From assembly GCA_029339505.1 (NCBI GenBank), contig JAQISU010001239.1, positions 7,805,001 to 7,869,000 of the forward strand: a DNA stretch of 64,000 nt, written 5' to 3'. This stretch comes from Unio delphinus (lineage: Eukaryota; Mollusca; Bivalvia; Unionida; Unionidae). The number at the start of each line of letters is the position of its first letter. Within the stretch, counting starts at the first letter, position 1. A program made the translations under genes and the position numbers. The notes beneath the pieces are model-generated. The model did not search any database. It had not been told where the DNA came from and saw only the letters and a program-made list of their open reading frames with translations. Positions 35,701 through 46,845 of the stretch are shown here, piece by piece.

Positions 35701-36640
35701 GGAGCAAAAGAGGAAGTACAATGACTGTTTTAACTTGCTAAACGTTGAATTATATGTCTGTCATGTAAACTGACAATATTTATATTTAATTCAAAGCGAT
35801 TCAGGAGAGCTCTGAATAAAGGCTTCTTATCTCTCTGCCTACCTCAAATAATAAAGCTAACACGGTTATCTATCTTGTGTGATAGTACAAAAACAGTTTT
35901 CAAAGAGGATCTTGAGAAATGTATGAAAGAAGGGCATATAATATATATGAAATTTCTTCCGATTAAACGTTTTCATGAAAACAAACCCTTGGGATTATTT
36001 GTTTATTCCGGTCTATTTTGCAATGGAAAGAAAATCCAACATATTGTCACAACGATTTCACAGGACAAATTAGAACGCCATAGCATGTCTTCATTGTCAA
36101 AACATAGTGTACTCCACATTACAGACATAATTCATTTAATCTTCACTTCAATTTAAGTGCAACTGAATCAAAAGTTTAAGACATCAAGTTGTGGCCAAAA
36201 TTGTTTTAAAAAATGTTAAGAAAAGATTCATTATTGAAGGAAAAACTGAATATATATCATTTGGTTCTCTATTTCTTTGCAAAGCTTTAAAATGTAGCGA
36301 ATAATTAACGCTAGCTAGCACTGTGAAGGTTCCAAGATACATGTTCTTCCTAAAATGTCACTTGCTAGGAATTATTTGTCGCAATAAGATACAAGCAACA
36401 ACAGTTTTCACTCAATCGCTTGTTTCATGTACTATCTACATTGAATATTATTTGTAACTCATTAGCTTTTAAAAAAGCATCTATTCATTTAAAAGTTAGA
36501 TGTCACGTTTGTAGTATATAGAAACGGGGTTCTGACTCACTTCTGTTACTGCGTGATAAGAGTGCTCAAGAGATTCCCCCGTGGACCTACATACTACTGG
36601 GTTATGCGGAGTCTGACTCACTGCGTGATAAAGAGTTTCC
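35701..36640. other. Unassigned; one 93-codon frame of uncertain status
   Basis: The plus-strand frame 35875-36156 (KTVFKEDLEKCMKEGHIIYM and onward) has a more protein-like composition than its neighbours but begins at a non-ATG codon. It has no recognised family and no visible splice context. Confidence 0.35.
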
Positions 36641-36653
36641 TTGTCTGTGGTTT

Positions 36654-38760
36654 ACTTTCTCGTGCGATAATGTCCGTGTGATAGTGTGTAAATACCATTG
36701 GTAAGATAACACTTATCATCAAACAGAGTCCTTTTAGTTTATGAGCAGGGTGGACATGTTATGTCTTTGTGATCGGAAGGTTCTTATGGAACAGAAGAGT
36801 AGATGTCTTTGTATTGACTGTCTAAAATGATCTACAGTAGTGATGTGACCAATGACGGGTTTTTGACACCTTTGCCCTTTTTCCTAAATGGTATCATCAT
36901 CAAGTGTGTGGCAATAATTTTGGACCTAAGTCTTATGATTGCTGTGATGGGTACCACACAAGTTTCATGTTTTAACTTTCCAAGATACTTTTTATTATCA
37001 TTGGTGTAGATTGGACTTGTTTCAGGATAATCGCTAGAAACAAAGAGGTCTCGATGCTGCTACAGATCCGAGTACACATCGTCGGTGTGATTTTCATGGA
37101 TGAGTGAATCGGTATCGGTCATGAGCAGTGTAGCTTTGCTTCAATGTTGGCAGTTGATAAAGTCATAATGAAACTCGAGAATGAGCACATTGGAAGGGTC
37201 AGAAAAAGCCGCGTCAACATAAATGGGTTTTGCCTACGTTTAGGATAGGTTTTCAGGATTCGATCGCGACGGGTTTTCATCAAAGATTTTAACACTGACG
37301 AATGTAAAGTTGGCTACGAGCTTATCTCGTTACTGACGATTTCGATACTTTTTCCTGCGTTTGATGATTTCCATGGTGTTTCCGAAGTTATGGCATTGAA
37401 TACATTTTTACCGAAATCCGTAGTTGCATTGGCTTTTGTCACGTGTTGAAGTCGGCATAGGTTTTAGTCCATAGAGATTGTTTAAACTCAAGAGTACGGA
37501 GAGCTTTCTCAAGAACGAGTGCATGTTAGAGAGTTTGTCGAGCAGTCGATTTTGTAGCGGGTTTTGTTGTTGATGTTGGGAACGACGTTTTTTACCTTGG
37601 CGTTTCCGAGACGGAATTGCTTTTTTCCTCAAGTTTCTGTGACAAAAGTATCGAGCTGGTAACGATGAGATGCTCAGCACAAAAGGATAATCTTTAAGGG
37701 TATCGTGGAGATGAGAGGAATAAAGGAGATCGACTTCGACGACATAGCAATGTCCATCATCATATCCCGCTTGTCTTTGCTCAATGAATAGTTCTCCAGT
37801 GATCCAGTGCAAATCTCAATGGAAATGTTTGTGACATGATACGTTCGGAGAGATTGGCGGCATGAAGATAGACAGTGTTTGTGAATGGTTTCATGAGATT
37901 GCAGTTTTTCATGTATTTGTCGTCGGCGACTGTTTGTTGTTTTATAACAGATGTTCGACCGCGAATCATAGGTGAAGATGTACTTGTCCGGATCGGTAAC
38001 GAGTTCAATCTGAGCTTGAATCGTCTTGAGGATGGAATCCAACGAGAGGCCAGAAGAGGAGAAATACCAGAAAACGAACATCTGAAATTTTCAAAAACAT
38101 CCTGAAGCAGGAGTACATCCGTTTTCAAGTACATGTCGTGATATTCTCATATAGTTTGACAACCGATGTTGTTTCATATCTTGATCGCGTATTCGTATTC
38201 CTTATCTGTGATGCCGGAGAAATGTAGGTGAGAATAGAATGCGTCAATGGGTGGTAACGAGGTTTCATCGAATCTCGACCACGCATCGATGTATCCATAG
38301 CGAAAAACTCCTTTTCGCTGGAGTAGACGAGTCCAAATTCTTTTTCTAGGTGTAGTAACTTAGGGTAGGTTTTAAAGAGTTCTTACAGCAACGACGCCAT
38401 GAAATGGAACTATCGATGAATAGAAAATGTCCAATCGAAAACGAATTGAACTTCTCAAAATTATTGGGGATACATTTGATGGGGTAGGAACCTAACTCTG
38501 CACGGTTGACTGAGAGATACGATAATGACATGCCCATCTTATTCTCGCAGATAATGCGCGATCACCGGTGGAAAGTCTGGATCTGTGAAAAATATATTGC
38601 ATCAGCATGAGCAGCACCACGAGACCGGTGAGATAGCAAGATGGTCTCTGACTTTTTTGTCCAGTGGCTTAAAGTACTCTTCGCATATAAAGCATAGCTG
38701 AACTGATTTGTGCTATCGCAGTTGTGACGGTGTGAGTGGAATGATCGACGTTGGATTATG
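36654..38760 (-). pseudogene. Polinton-type family B DNA polymerase remnant
   Basis: Protein-primed-type PolB of Polinton/Maverick elements, read down the minus strand in pieces. They are: a CFICEEYFK/KVRDH zinc-like motif (about 38690); NNFEKFNSFSIGHFLFIDSS (about 38440); RYGYIDAWSRFDETSLPP (about 38310) and YLKTDVLLLQDVFENF (about 38120), from the exonuclease-palm link; TDPDKYIF (about 37985); VEVDLLYSS (about 37740); and motif C-like MTDTDSLI (about 37110). The end, YTLSHGHYR, is near 36660. Motif A has His in place of the first Asp (YLHAANL). Multiple TGA, TAA and TAG stops and frameshifts are present. N-terminal sequence is missing. Confidence 0.85.
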
Positions 38761-39004
38761 CCGTAGTGCGGTGATGTGTTTCCATACAGCTACGAGTTTT
38801 TCAAAGAATAAGATAATGCAATATTCGACATATTGTTGTCGATACGACGAAGACAAATGCTTATCAACCGATTAGCAGGTTTTATAGCATATTGAACACG
38901 GTACATGTTTGTGTTCCACTTGAGTTAAAGAATAGACTGGATCAAGAGTCAATTTGGACTCGTTTTATTTCAATCGTGATATTTACAGCTATGTGCAATT
39001 ATAT

Positions 39005-39240
39005 ACAACGAGGGTACAATCTCTATCAAGTCTAAAATGCCTTCACATATTATCACGGCTAGAGATATGTGTAATCTTAATTAAGGTATATATGACAACA
39101 CAATCTCCATTCGCTCTAAAATGTTTTCGCATATTATCACGCCTAGAGATATACATGTAATCCTAATTACCTAATTAAGGTATATATGAAAGACCTGGTG
39201 TGAATTCCTAAAACGCCTTCACATGTTTGAAGTCCAGAGG
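39005..39240. repeat. About 100-bp degenerate tandem repeat
   Basis: CACATATTATCACGGCTAGA and CGCATATTATCACGCCTAGA lie about 90 bp apart, each followed by AATTAAGGTATATATGA (39078, 39173). A third AATTAAGGTATATATGA is at about 39487 beyond the AT microsatellite. Confidence 0.7.

Positions 39241-39242
<2 letters not shown>

Positions 39243-39325
<83 letters not shown>
39243..39325. repeat. (TA)n microsatellite
   Basis: About 41 uninterrupted TA units. Confidence 0.95.
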
Positions 39326-39327
<2 letters not shown>

Positions 39328-39639
39328 ACAACACAACCCCATGTTGATTCCTCAAGTGCCTTCGCATCTGAGTAGGCCCAGGGGCAACACGAAACACAGT
39401 CCCCGTGTTAGGATCTAACCCGTCAAATAAAGATATAGAACCTCAGTGGTTATGCTATGTGTATGACGTCGCAACATATATTTCTTAATTAAGGTATATA
39501 TGATATATTTTATATATACAAAGGATAATATAAGACGACACAACCTATAACCTCTAGGTTCGAGTGTTCTAGCAGGTTGAAGGTACAATAAGCTAGATAG
39601 AGACAACACAACAAAGGATTATATATGATGATATATCAG

Positions 39640-39745
39640 AACACCTATCCTGTCAACAACAGTCTAGTGAATTCCAATATGAATGATGACAGCCTATCAG
39701 ATTACCTAGCCTGTCAACACAGTCTAGCGAACTCCAAAAAGGCGT
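39640..39745. repeat. Short direct duplication
   Basis: CCTATCCTGTCAACAACAGT and CCTAGCCTGTCAACACAGTC, each followed by a CTAGYGAAYTCCAA-like end, lie about 60 bp apart. Confidence 0.6.
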
Positions 39746-40630
39746 GGTTTGATAGTGAAACACTATTTATATACATATATACATATATACAAAGGACTAT
39801 ATACATTATATACATATATACAAAAGACGGCAGAATACACACAGGGGCTATAATCTACATTGAACTTAACCACACTACCCCACAAAATCAACCCGGGAAA
39901 ATGCAAAAACACATTCACACCGTGTGACGCTTTGACGTAGAGTGGTTTTCAGTTGAACTTCGATCATTGGCTGGAACCCCAATAACAAAACCGGTTGTAT
40001 AATATATATCTGACTAATATATGAAAATCAATAATAGTGGTGTGTGATTTTTGCTCTTTCGTAACTTTATGTGATTATTCACAGCATCTAAACAAATCAA
40101 GATACCTGAATACGGTATAAAAAATGCCATATTTTTAAATACTGCTTTATGTGATTCATTCTTTGGCAGAATAAAAAAATTAGAGAACGAACACGCGATT
40201 ATTCCCATGAGATCATAGAGGGTACTTCCGTAACAACAACCCAAGAGTTTTCTCTGTTTCAGGACTATACACACATGCCTACACGAGTTATTTCCCTTCG
40301 GTGTTAGGATATTTAATTCTTTATAATATTCAAACCGGATTTTTCGCCCATTTTTCTTTGAAAGAGTTTATTTAGTTTTATGTTCTGTTACTTTTTGTAC
40401 GGAGGATTGGCAAATATCAAAATACTTGCCGCCGCTATTCGACTATTGAAATATTTTTTTCTTCACCGGTATCAACATTTATATATCTGACACATCTTGC
40501 AATGTTGGTTTTTTTTCCAGTACAACCTCGTTTGGTATTCTCACTCTTGTAATAGCTTGAAGATTATCCAATTTATTATTTTTTGGACATCTATCAATAT
40601 GGTAAATCACAAAACAGAGTCAGGGTTAGA
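39746..40630. other. Unassigned
   Basis: No gene or repeat recognised beyond TA-rich runs near 39770-39830. Confidence 0.4.
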
Positions 40631-40633
40631 GAA

Positions 40634-40846
40634 TTAAACTCTTTTATTATAATGGCGCTTAAGTTCCCTGTATCGCTTAAAACCACAATTGAAACACAGC
40701 TGCGATTTTCCTCGCACACTCACCCCACATCTTATGCAGATGTTTCCACGTCGGAAACTCTGTGAATGATATCCACAGAATTCATTTTTGCATGATTTGT
40801 TACAAACGTTTAATGATCCTATCATAAGCCACTTACAGTGATTCAT
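40634..40846 (-). CDS. Small Cys/His-rich zinc-finger-like protein
   Basis: An intact 70-residue frame starts at ATG. Metal-ligand-like spacing is visible: Cys4, then CNKSCKNEFCGYH (C-X3-C-X4-C-X2-H), then CIRCGVSVRGKSQLCFNCG (two CX2C pairs), and a basic tail ending KRHYNKRV. Two zinc sites are plausible. It is divergent from the PolB-helicase remnant, whose first recognisable sequence starts about 150-300 bp away, so it may be an accessory gene of that element. The family is not recognised; a nucleic-acid binding role is inference. Confidence 0.5.
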   Translation of the reverse strand: MNHCKWLMIGSLNVCNKSCKNEFCGYHSQSFRRGNICIRCGVSVRGKSQLCFNCGFKRYRELKRHYNKRV

Positions 40847-40999
40847 TATATATATTGTTTAATTTAAATTCTTGTTTTAATTATAATATGGAGTAGTTCG
40901 ATAGATTATCCAAAATAAAACCCTGGAAAAAATACTAAATTAAATCTCGATAGTCTCCGTAGATGTACCAAATAAGGCTCTATTAAGTGATATAAGCAT

Positions 41000-42090
41000 G
41001 TTGGGTGAAATCCATGAGGGATGTAACGAATTTAAGCGCGATAGTGCATTTCACTGTTGGTCAACATTTCGAATCGATGGTAGTGTTGATGCTACCATGA
41101 ACGACAAAAAAATCAGCAGCGATAATCTCGCATCTTGACCATAGAAAGTATTTTTTAGAGTGAAATTCATTATCCGTTCAGAAACAGGACATTGGAATAT
41201 TCGTGATAAATTTGAACCCATCTTGAAAACTAAAAGAACTGTCAATGTGAGTCAGGATTCTAAACCAGGAACGGTGACTGGAATTGACAAATCGTATTAC
41301 GAGAGAGCTTACCTTGTGACAGCGGTTGTTTTGGGGATCTATCCGATAAATGACAAACCAAGTATTGAGAAAATTAAAATACATGAAACAGTCGTCGTTG
41401 AATTGTGTAGCCGAACGAATAATGGGGCATTTTACAAATGCATTGCGTGGAAACAAATTGACGGATCTACGAGGCAAAAAAATAAACGATTGGGCGTTTG
41501 CAGTCCGGGATAGCGGTGCAACAATTCAAAATGTAGCTGAGCTATAAAAGATAATAAAATTTCCAATAACCGTAGAGACAATGATGGGAGAAGTAATTAA
41601 CGAACCGATATATAAATCAAGAGGATCTCCAATAAAAAAATTATTGACCATAATGCACACGCTTGGACCTCCGCAGTCACAATATTTCCACGGGTTAGAA
41701 CCATAAAATATCTACCCGTGGAGTTCTCCCGGGAGGAGGATTTGTTTAATTTTTCACGCAGAGAGTAAAAACGATCCTGTGTCAGTGTGTTTGTTTCAGA
41801 GTTTTGAACATGAAGAGTGTAAATTCGATCAATTTGTAAAACCTAATGGCGAAAAATACCGTACGCAATCTCTTCACGACGAGATGAGAAAACTAGCTCG
41901 TGGGTTTTCAACGGATAACGACAAAGAATTACTAACAAACTGTTTAACAATCTCGTCAGTTGCTGCTCTTTTCGCGAGAAAGAAAAATCTGTGGAAACAA
42001 ACAAGAAATGAATTTTCTCAAACGTGCAGTTAAGCCGAGTGCATCTGATCTTGGTGGATTATGGAATACCAAATATGATCCTTAAAAAAA
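41000..42090 (+). pseudogene. N-terminal region of the PolB-helicase protein (uncertain fold)
   Basis: Protein-like frames precede the polymerase palm in the same direction: GHWNIRDKFEPILKTKR (41190), YERAYLVTAVVLGIYPIND (41300), EFKRD-type sequence before 41100, and FKPNGEKY-like and LLTNCLTISS stretches (41779-42030). Frame changes occur near 41400-41560 and 42010-42085, with a TAA near 41704. No exonuclease motif could be assigned with confidence. They are included because they run into LKRAVKPSASDLGGLW, which belongs to the polymerase family. Confidence 0.5.
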
Positions 42091-43080
42091 TTTGGGTTGA
42101 TATGGTTGCGTGTTATCCAGGGATTTTTCTCGGGATGGGTGAACGTTCTGCGTATTTTAAAAGATATGGGCATCCTACACGCGAGATGACCTGTGTTGCG
42201 ATTAATGGGCCGCTACCCGATTTTGATCTAACCGGATTCGCTAGTGTGGTATCATTCGAATTCGCTAAACAACTTCTTCCGTGTTGTTATGTTTGAATTG
42301 GTAGACATATATCTGAACAACACTTGATGCAAATAGCGTTATTACGGTATATGATTGATTCTAAAATACTCATATCGCTGATTGTCAGTGAAGCAATTAT
42401 ATCATATCGGAAACAAACTGAAGTTTGGTTACCACAACCCGATAGTCTAGATAGTATAATTAGCGATAACAAGAAAACCTTTCCTGATCTCGACGAAGGA
42501 TATATCCTTAAATGGTCTAAGGAGATCTTTGAAGTTAGAAAATGAGCAAGCAAAAGATCTCGGTAGAAGAATAATTGGTAAATTCATCCAAGGTGGATCA
42601 TATGATCACAAGCGATATTATTTACGATTAATTTTAGATGATGCTGCATACGATTTTATAATCGCAGATGCAACATCTAGAGATATACATGTCAATCGTA
42701 AAAACGCTTTTATGTCCGATGGAACAAAATTCGGTACAATTGTTACTTACATAGATTGAGATAATCCCCAATACACAAATTTAAGGGCTTCTGTGCTAGC
42801 TTATGCTTCTATCAATTTTCTTTCGATGATAAACATAATTCCTTACTCCGCGGTTAGAGTCGACACTGATTCGTTTTATATAGATGTAAAACAAAGACAA
42901 GCAGTGGCTGAATTTACAAATTCCGACGAATGTTGGGGAAATAAAAAGGAAATATTGCGTGATTATTCTAAATGAGCAGATGTTACGATTGAAAACAATT
43001 ACATAACAAATAATCAGATATCAGAACAATCGAAAGCCCCATCGTGTTTCAATCTAATATGTAGATATAAAACCAGTTAC
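42091..43080 (+). pseudogene. Family B DNA polymerase domain of a PolB-helicase fusion
   Basis: A motif A-like VDMVACYPGIF lies at 42096-42128. It is followed by FKRYGHPTREMTCVAINGPL and DLTGFASVVSFEF, then LLRYMIDSKILIS and RKQTEVWLP (42340-42440). After one frame change come IIGKFIQGGSYDHKR (42565) and NPQYTNLRASVLAYASINF, and motif C, VDTDSFYI, at 42859-42882. The arrangement matches polymerase-helicase proteins I remember from arbuscular mycorrhizal fungal genomes, and differs clearly from the Polinton polymerase at 37-38.7 kb. In-frame stops here are TGA, including one at 42294 in a position where Trp is expected. Confidence 0.7.
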
Positions 43081-43914
43081 TTAAACGGTTGTGGTGGGTC
43101 AGGGAAGACGAATCGTGTGATCGAATTATTTCGAGGGAAATCAAACATGATTGTGCTAACACCAACACACAAACATGCAACGGAGATGAAACAGCGAGGA
43201 GTTAATGCAAGCACTTATCACATTTTGTATTTCGATGGAAAGGTGACGCATGGACTCCTGATCGAATGGGCGAGAAATGTATTCCTGAAATTATTATTTG
43301 GGGATGAGATATGCACAGTGTCATTAGAGATATTAAAAATGTTTCTTGACTGGTTATTGTTAAAGAATACAGCTGTGATAATGTGTGGCGATCATGGTCA
43401 ACCACCACCATTTGTCGGTTTATCTCCACATGATTGACTGAAGAATTTTGTAGATTATTATGAAGAAATTAATTCTGATCACAGATCATTTGATAAAGAA
43501 TTAAGTGAATTTAAGAAACTAATCAGATTACAACTGGATCAAATCCAGTGTGAAATAGCGCGTGAAATAATTTCAGAAACCTCATTAAATGATTTTTGGG
43601 AAGCGTGGAGATGAAACGATCTGATAGTGGCAATAATAAAAATTGTTTGCGATACAGTTCAGATGAAGTTATTTGAAACACACAAAGAACAATTCGCAAC
43701 ACTCCCAGAGCCATTGAGTTATCGGCCTACTGTTACACGAAGACAAAATATTCAAATTGACATTCATGGACAAACTGAGAAGCAGATTCTCATGTTAAAT
43801 GATATTGTGTCGGTTGATATCAGTGTTGTCGAAGATGCACATCAATTTATAATGATAAATTTGCATGACCCGAGATCAAGACATCGTATCGGACTTGATA
43901 AAATATTCAGTTAA
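43081..43914 (+). pseudogene. Superfamily 1 helicase domain continuous with the polymerase
   Basis: In the same frame as the polymerase C-terminus: a Walker A motif in LNGCGGSGKTNRVIELF (43085-43130); motif Ia-like MIVLTPTHKHATEMK (43148); a DE-box in FGDEICTVSLEI (about 43300); and motif III, CGDHGQPPPF (about 43386). FVDYYEEINSDHRSF and a long tail follow to a TAA at 43912. Motifs IV-VI of the second RecA domain are not visible, so the C-terminus is lost or replaced. A PIF1/RecD-like SF1 helicase fits. TGA codons interrupt at 42973, 43435 and 43612. Confidence 0.75.
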
Positions 43915-45590
43915 AACCATAACGGTATCGGTTTGTCTGAAATAGTTTCGGTCTCCGTAGAGGTCTTATTTTCGTTTAAAAACAGCGTCTCTTCACCCTA
44001 CTTGCTGCTAAAACATATGAGCATATTTTATTGGGTTTTTTTAATGTAGTGTTTCCTCGCGTGGCATCTGAGCTGTTTGTAGTTCTTGACTGTATCCAGA
44101 TGCGAGGTGGTCGTGTAGTCGCTATGGTTGCGGAAAACATTGCAGGCATTGATAGCAGAAATATTCATGATTTTATGTTGCAAGTAACAGGTTGAATTCT
44201 TTGATGTACACGATGGTTCTTGGCAATACCGTAAATTAGTGGTGATATTTTGGAGATCTGCAGCGGTCGAAAACTTACCAAAACAGGAATTCTCCACGAC
44301 GGACTCTCTCTCCATCAACGTGTTTCGGATCGATGAAAAGAAAGCTGGAGATAAACAGTACGTTGTCTATCCGTTGATGCCAAGTGATATCAGTGATTTT
44401 GATGGTATCAAAATATAAGTTGTATTTTGAGACGCGATCGGATTTTTACTCTACAGGATGATGCACTGAAGGATGCCTCACACACGACAATAGTCATCGT
44501 TGTTTATGACGTTCACGCATTATTTCTTTTAAGATCTGCTTGGGAAGAAGTACTTACTTAAATCCGCGCTATGAGGTGAATTTGGAAGTTTGAAACGAGC
44601 CAGAACTGACTCCGGTAAAGTCCCATTCCGATCCCGATTCATGATAATCATTGGTGCGACGCTGGATAAAGGACCAGGCAATGTCGACGATGTGACTGAA
44701 ATCATCACAACCGAATTAGAAATTATGATCTGATCCATACATCCGTGCTATTTGTTTCCTTCAAAACATTAATATTAAGAGCTACACTGAGATTGATAGC
44801 CGTGTGTTGGCATAGTTCTGCATCTACGGAAGGTTTCAGAATGCACTTCAGGAGTTCTGTGTCAACTTAGCACCCAAACATATTATCGTAAATGAATCAT
44901 TTGTCAGCACCTCAGTATGCTTTTTCTATGTGCCTGGGTGGTGGTAGAGGCGTGATATTATCTGCGTGCACCCAACAGGTGTGCATAGTTAAATCAGGGC
45001 AGCACAACAAAGTGCAATTTGGCATGCTTCAGTGTACGTATTTGGGCGCAACATAATGCCCTCATCGCAATGGGATGTCGGGGACTTAAACCCTGGTTTA
45101 GTTGGGAGGTGTTCAATGTGACAGCGCTGCAGTGATTGCAACATAAAAGCGATTAAATAATGATACGAACATTTGAGAACAGTCAGTAGAATTTTTTTAA
45201 AAATCAGCGGTGTTTGACGAGCTTCTTGAGCTATTCTTTGATACACCACCGTAAGCAGCACAATATCGTTTCCTATCCGCGACCACTTGTAGTGCTGCCT
45301 GATCATATCCTTGTCATAAAAAGATATTAAGGAGTAACACCTACTTGCATGCTTCTCCGTATGTTTTCGTCAATGTTAGTTCAAGTGTCACAGCAACATT
45401 ATGTTGAATCACCGTCGTGATGGCTTCATGGAGCAATTCGTCATTGTGCAAGATCATATCGGTAACTAAGATCTCATCATCTCCGGCAGTAGAGCTGTTT
45501 ATTTTAGATATTTTCTAAATTTCTTGATTCAAATTATGGTATATCTCACTAAGAGATTACATATTATTTATTTGTAAGGAAAAATAAAAC
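43915..45590. other. Unassigned region with protein-like fragments
   Basis: Minus-strand frames at 44318-44028, 44738-44529 and 45306-44989 and short stretches between them have mixed composition and may be decayed coding sequence of a mobile element. I could not place them in a family. Confidence 0.35.
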
Positions 45591-45599
45591 TATGTATTA

Positions 45600-46150
45600 C
45601 TTGGGTCATATTCTTAGTGGTGCACCCATCAGGACCCTTCTTCGGTATCTAGTTCACTCTAACATTGATCTCATTGCTGACAATTCTAAAATGTACATGT
45701 ATCTAGTAAAGCTATCAGCTCCACTGAACAAAAAATTCAAAAAGGACCTCAAATAATTGATCCATTAAATATAATACCAAAAAGCAGAGTTTATCTCAAT
45801 GCATCTAAAATGAATTGTATGAAAATTGGCACAAAACTTATCCACTGACATGGACTTCTCAATCTGTAGTGAAAGAAACAAAAGTATTTTGGTAGCTATA
45901 TTGATACAAGCCTCAGACAGAATTCAAATATCGATCATTTATGGTTCATGATCATCAAAAGAATTACCCTCCCGAGACACCAAAATTTATGTCGACATGT
46001 ATCAATCATTGATTATTACTGTACCATATGGGGAAATTAATACAATTATAATCGCTCTAGAACTGAAAAACGCAAGATTCATAATCAAGAACTAGTTCAA
46101 AAAGCTCTTTTACTGTAGAGTACTGACTTTTGCGAATCTCTGTCCCTGTC
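45600..46150 (+). pseudogene. Decayed LINE reverse transcriptase C-terminal fragment
   Basis: Across frames the plus strand shows SNIDLIADNSKMYMYL (a decayed YADD region, about 45665), a TKVFW..YIDTS-like stretch (about 45885), KFMSTCINH (about 45990) and a DYCCTIWG-like sequence (about 46015). This order fits the palm and thumb of jockey/CR1-type RTs. It has many stops and no endonuclease. Confidence 0.6.
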
Positions 46151-46699
46151 AATATGAAACTGAAATGTCCTCGTTTTATATTTTATACAATGTTTTTAAA
46201 TAAAAAAATGTGTAATAATATTTTCAAGTCAATCAGCACATTATCGTACTATTGTATCCAAATGATGTCTATGTTATTGTACATGTGAAGAAAACACATT
46301 GTTGTTCCTTGTCTTTATTTGTATGTATAATTTTATTTTCAGACTTGTGTGTGCATGTGTGTCGGTATATTCTGAGTGTGTATATATGATTATATCATGT
46401 GTATATATGATTATATCATAATATATCCTGTAAATATATTCAGGATCCCATGGCAGATGAGCATTTTGTTACCAAATAAGTGATCCTTATTAAATAATCC
46501 TATTATCAAGATTAATAACTTTTAATCAACTTCACACAGAGAGTATTTATATATAATGGGTTCACTAAATGAAAATGATATTGGTCCTTAAAATGGTGAT
46601 CATCACACAGCATACATATTCGTTTATTTAAATTTCATTGTTCCATATCTTGCATTTTCACATTTTAAATTTGTTGAAGATGCATTAAGTTCAGTTACA

Positions 46700-46700
<1 letters not shown>
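46151..46700. other. Unassigned
   Basis: Possibly the LINE 3' region at first; it includes two copies of GTGTATATATGATTATATCA near 46378-46420. No gene. Confidence 0.4.

Positions 46701-46702
<2 letters not shown>

Positions 46703-46757
<55 letters not shown>
46703..46757. repeat. (TA)n microsatellite
   Basis: About 27 TA units followed by a short TG run. Confidence 0.95.
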
Positions 46758-46759
<2 letters not shown>

Positions 46760-46845
46760 GTATGTGTGTGTGTATATTGAAAGGTTTGAAATGTTACAAG
46801 TAACATTTTGTTTTCTTCAACTTAAAAATCATAGCCTTTAACACA

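Noticed and set aside
36000..38760. Reading the Polinton polymerase as also TGA-recoded
   Set aside because: Some TGA stops fall at likely Trp positions, but TAA and TAG stops are also present in the same remnant, so ordinary decay explains it.
44028..45306. Further genes of the PolB-helicase element on the minus strand
   Set aside because: The frames have mixed composition but no motif could be matched, so they are left as unassigned sequence.
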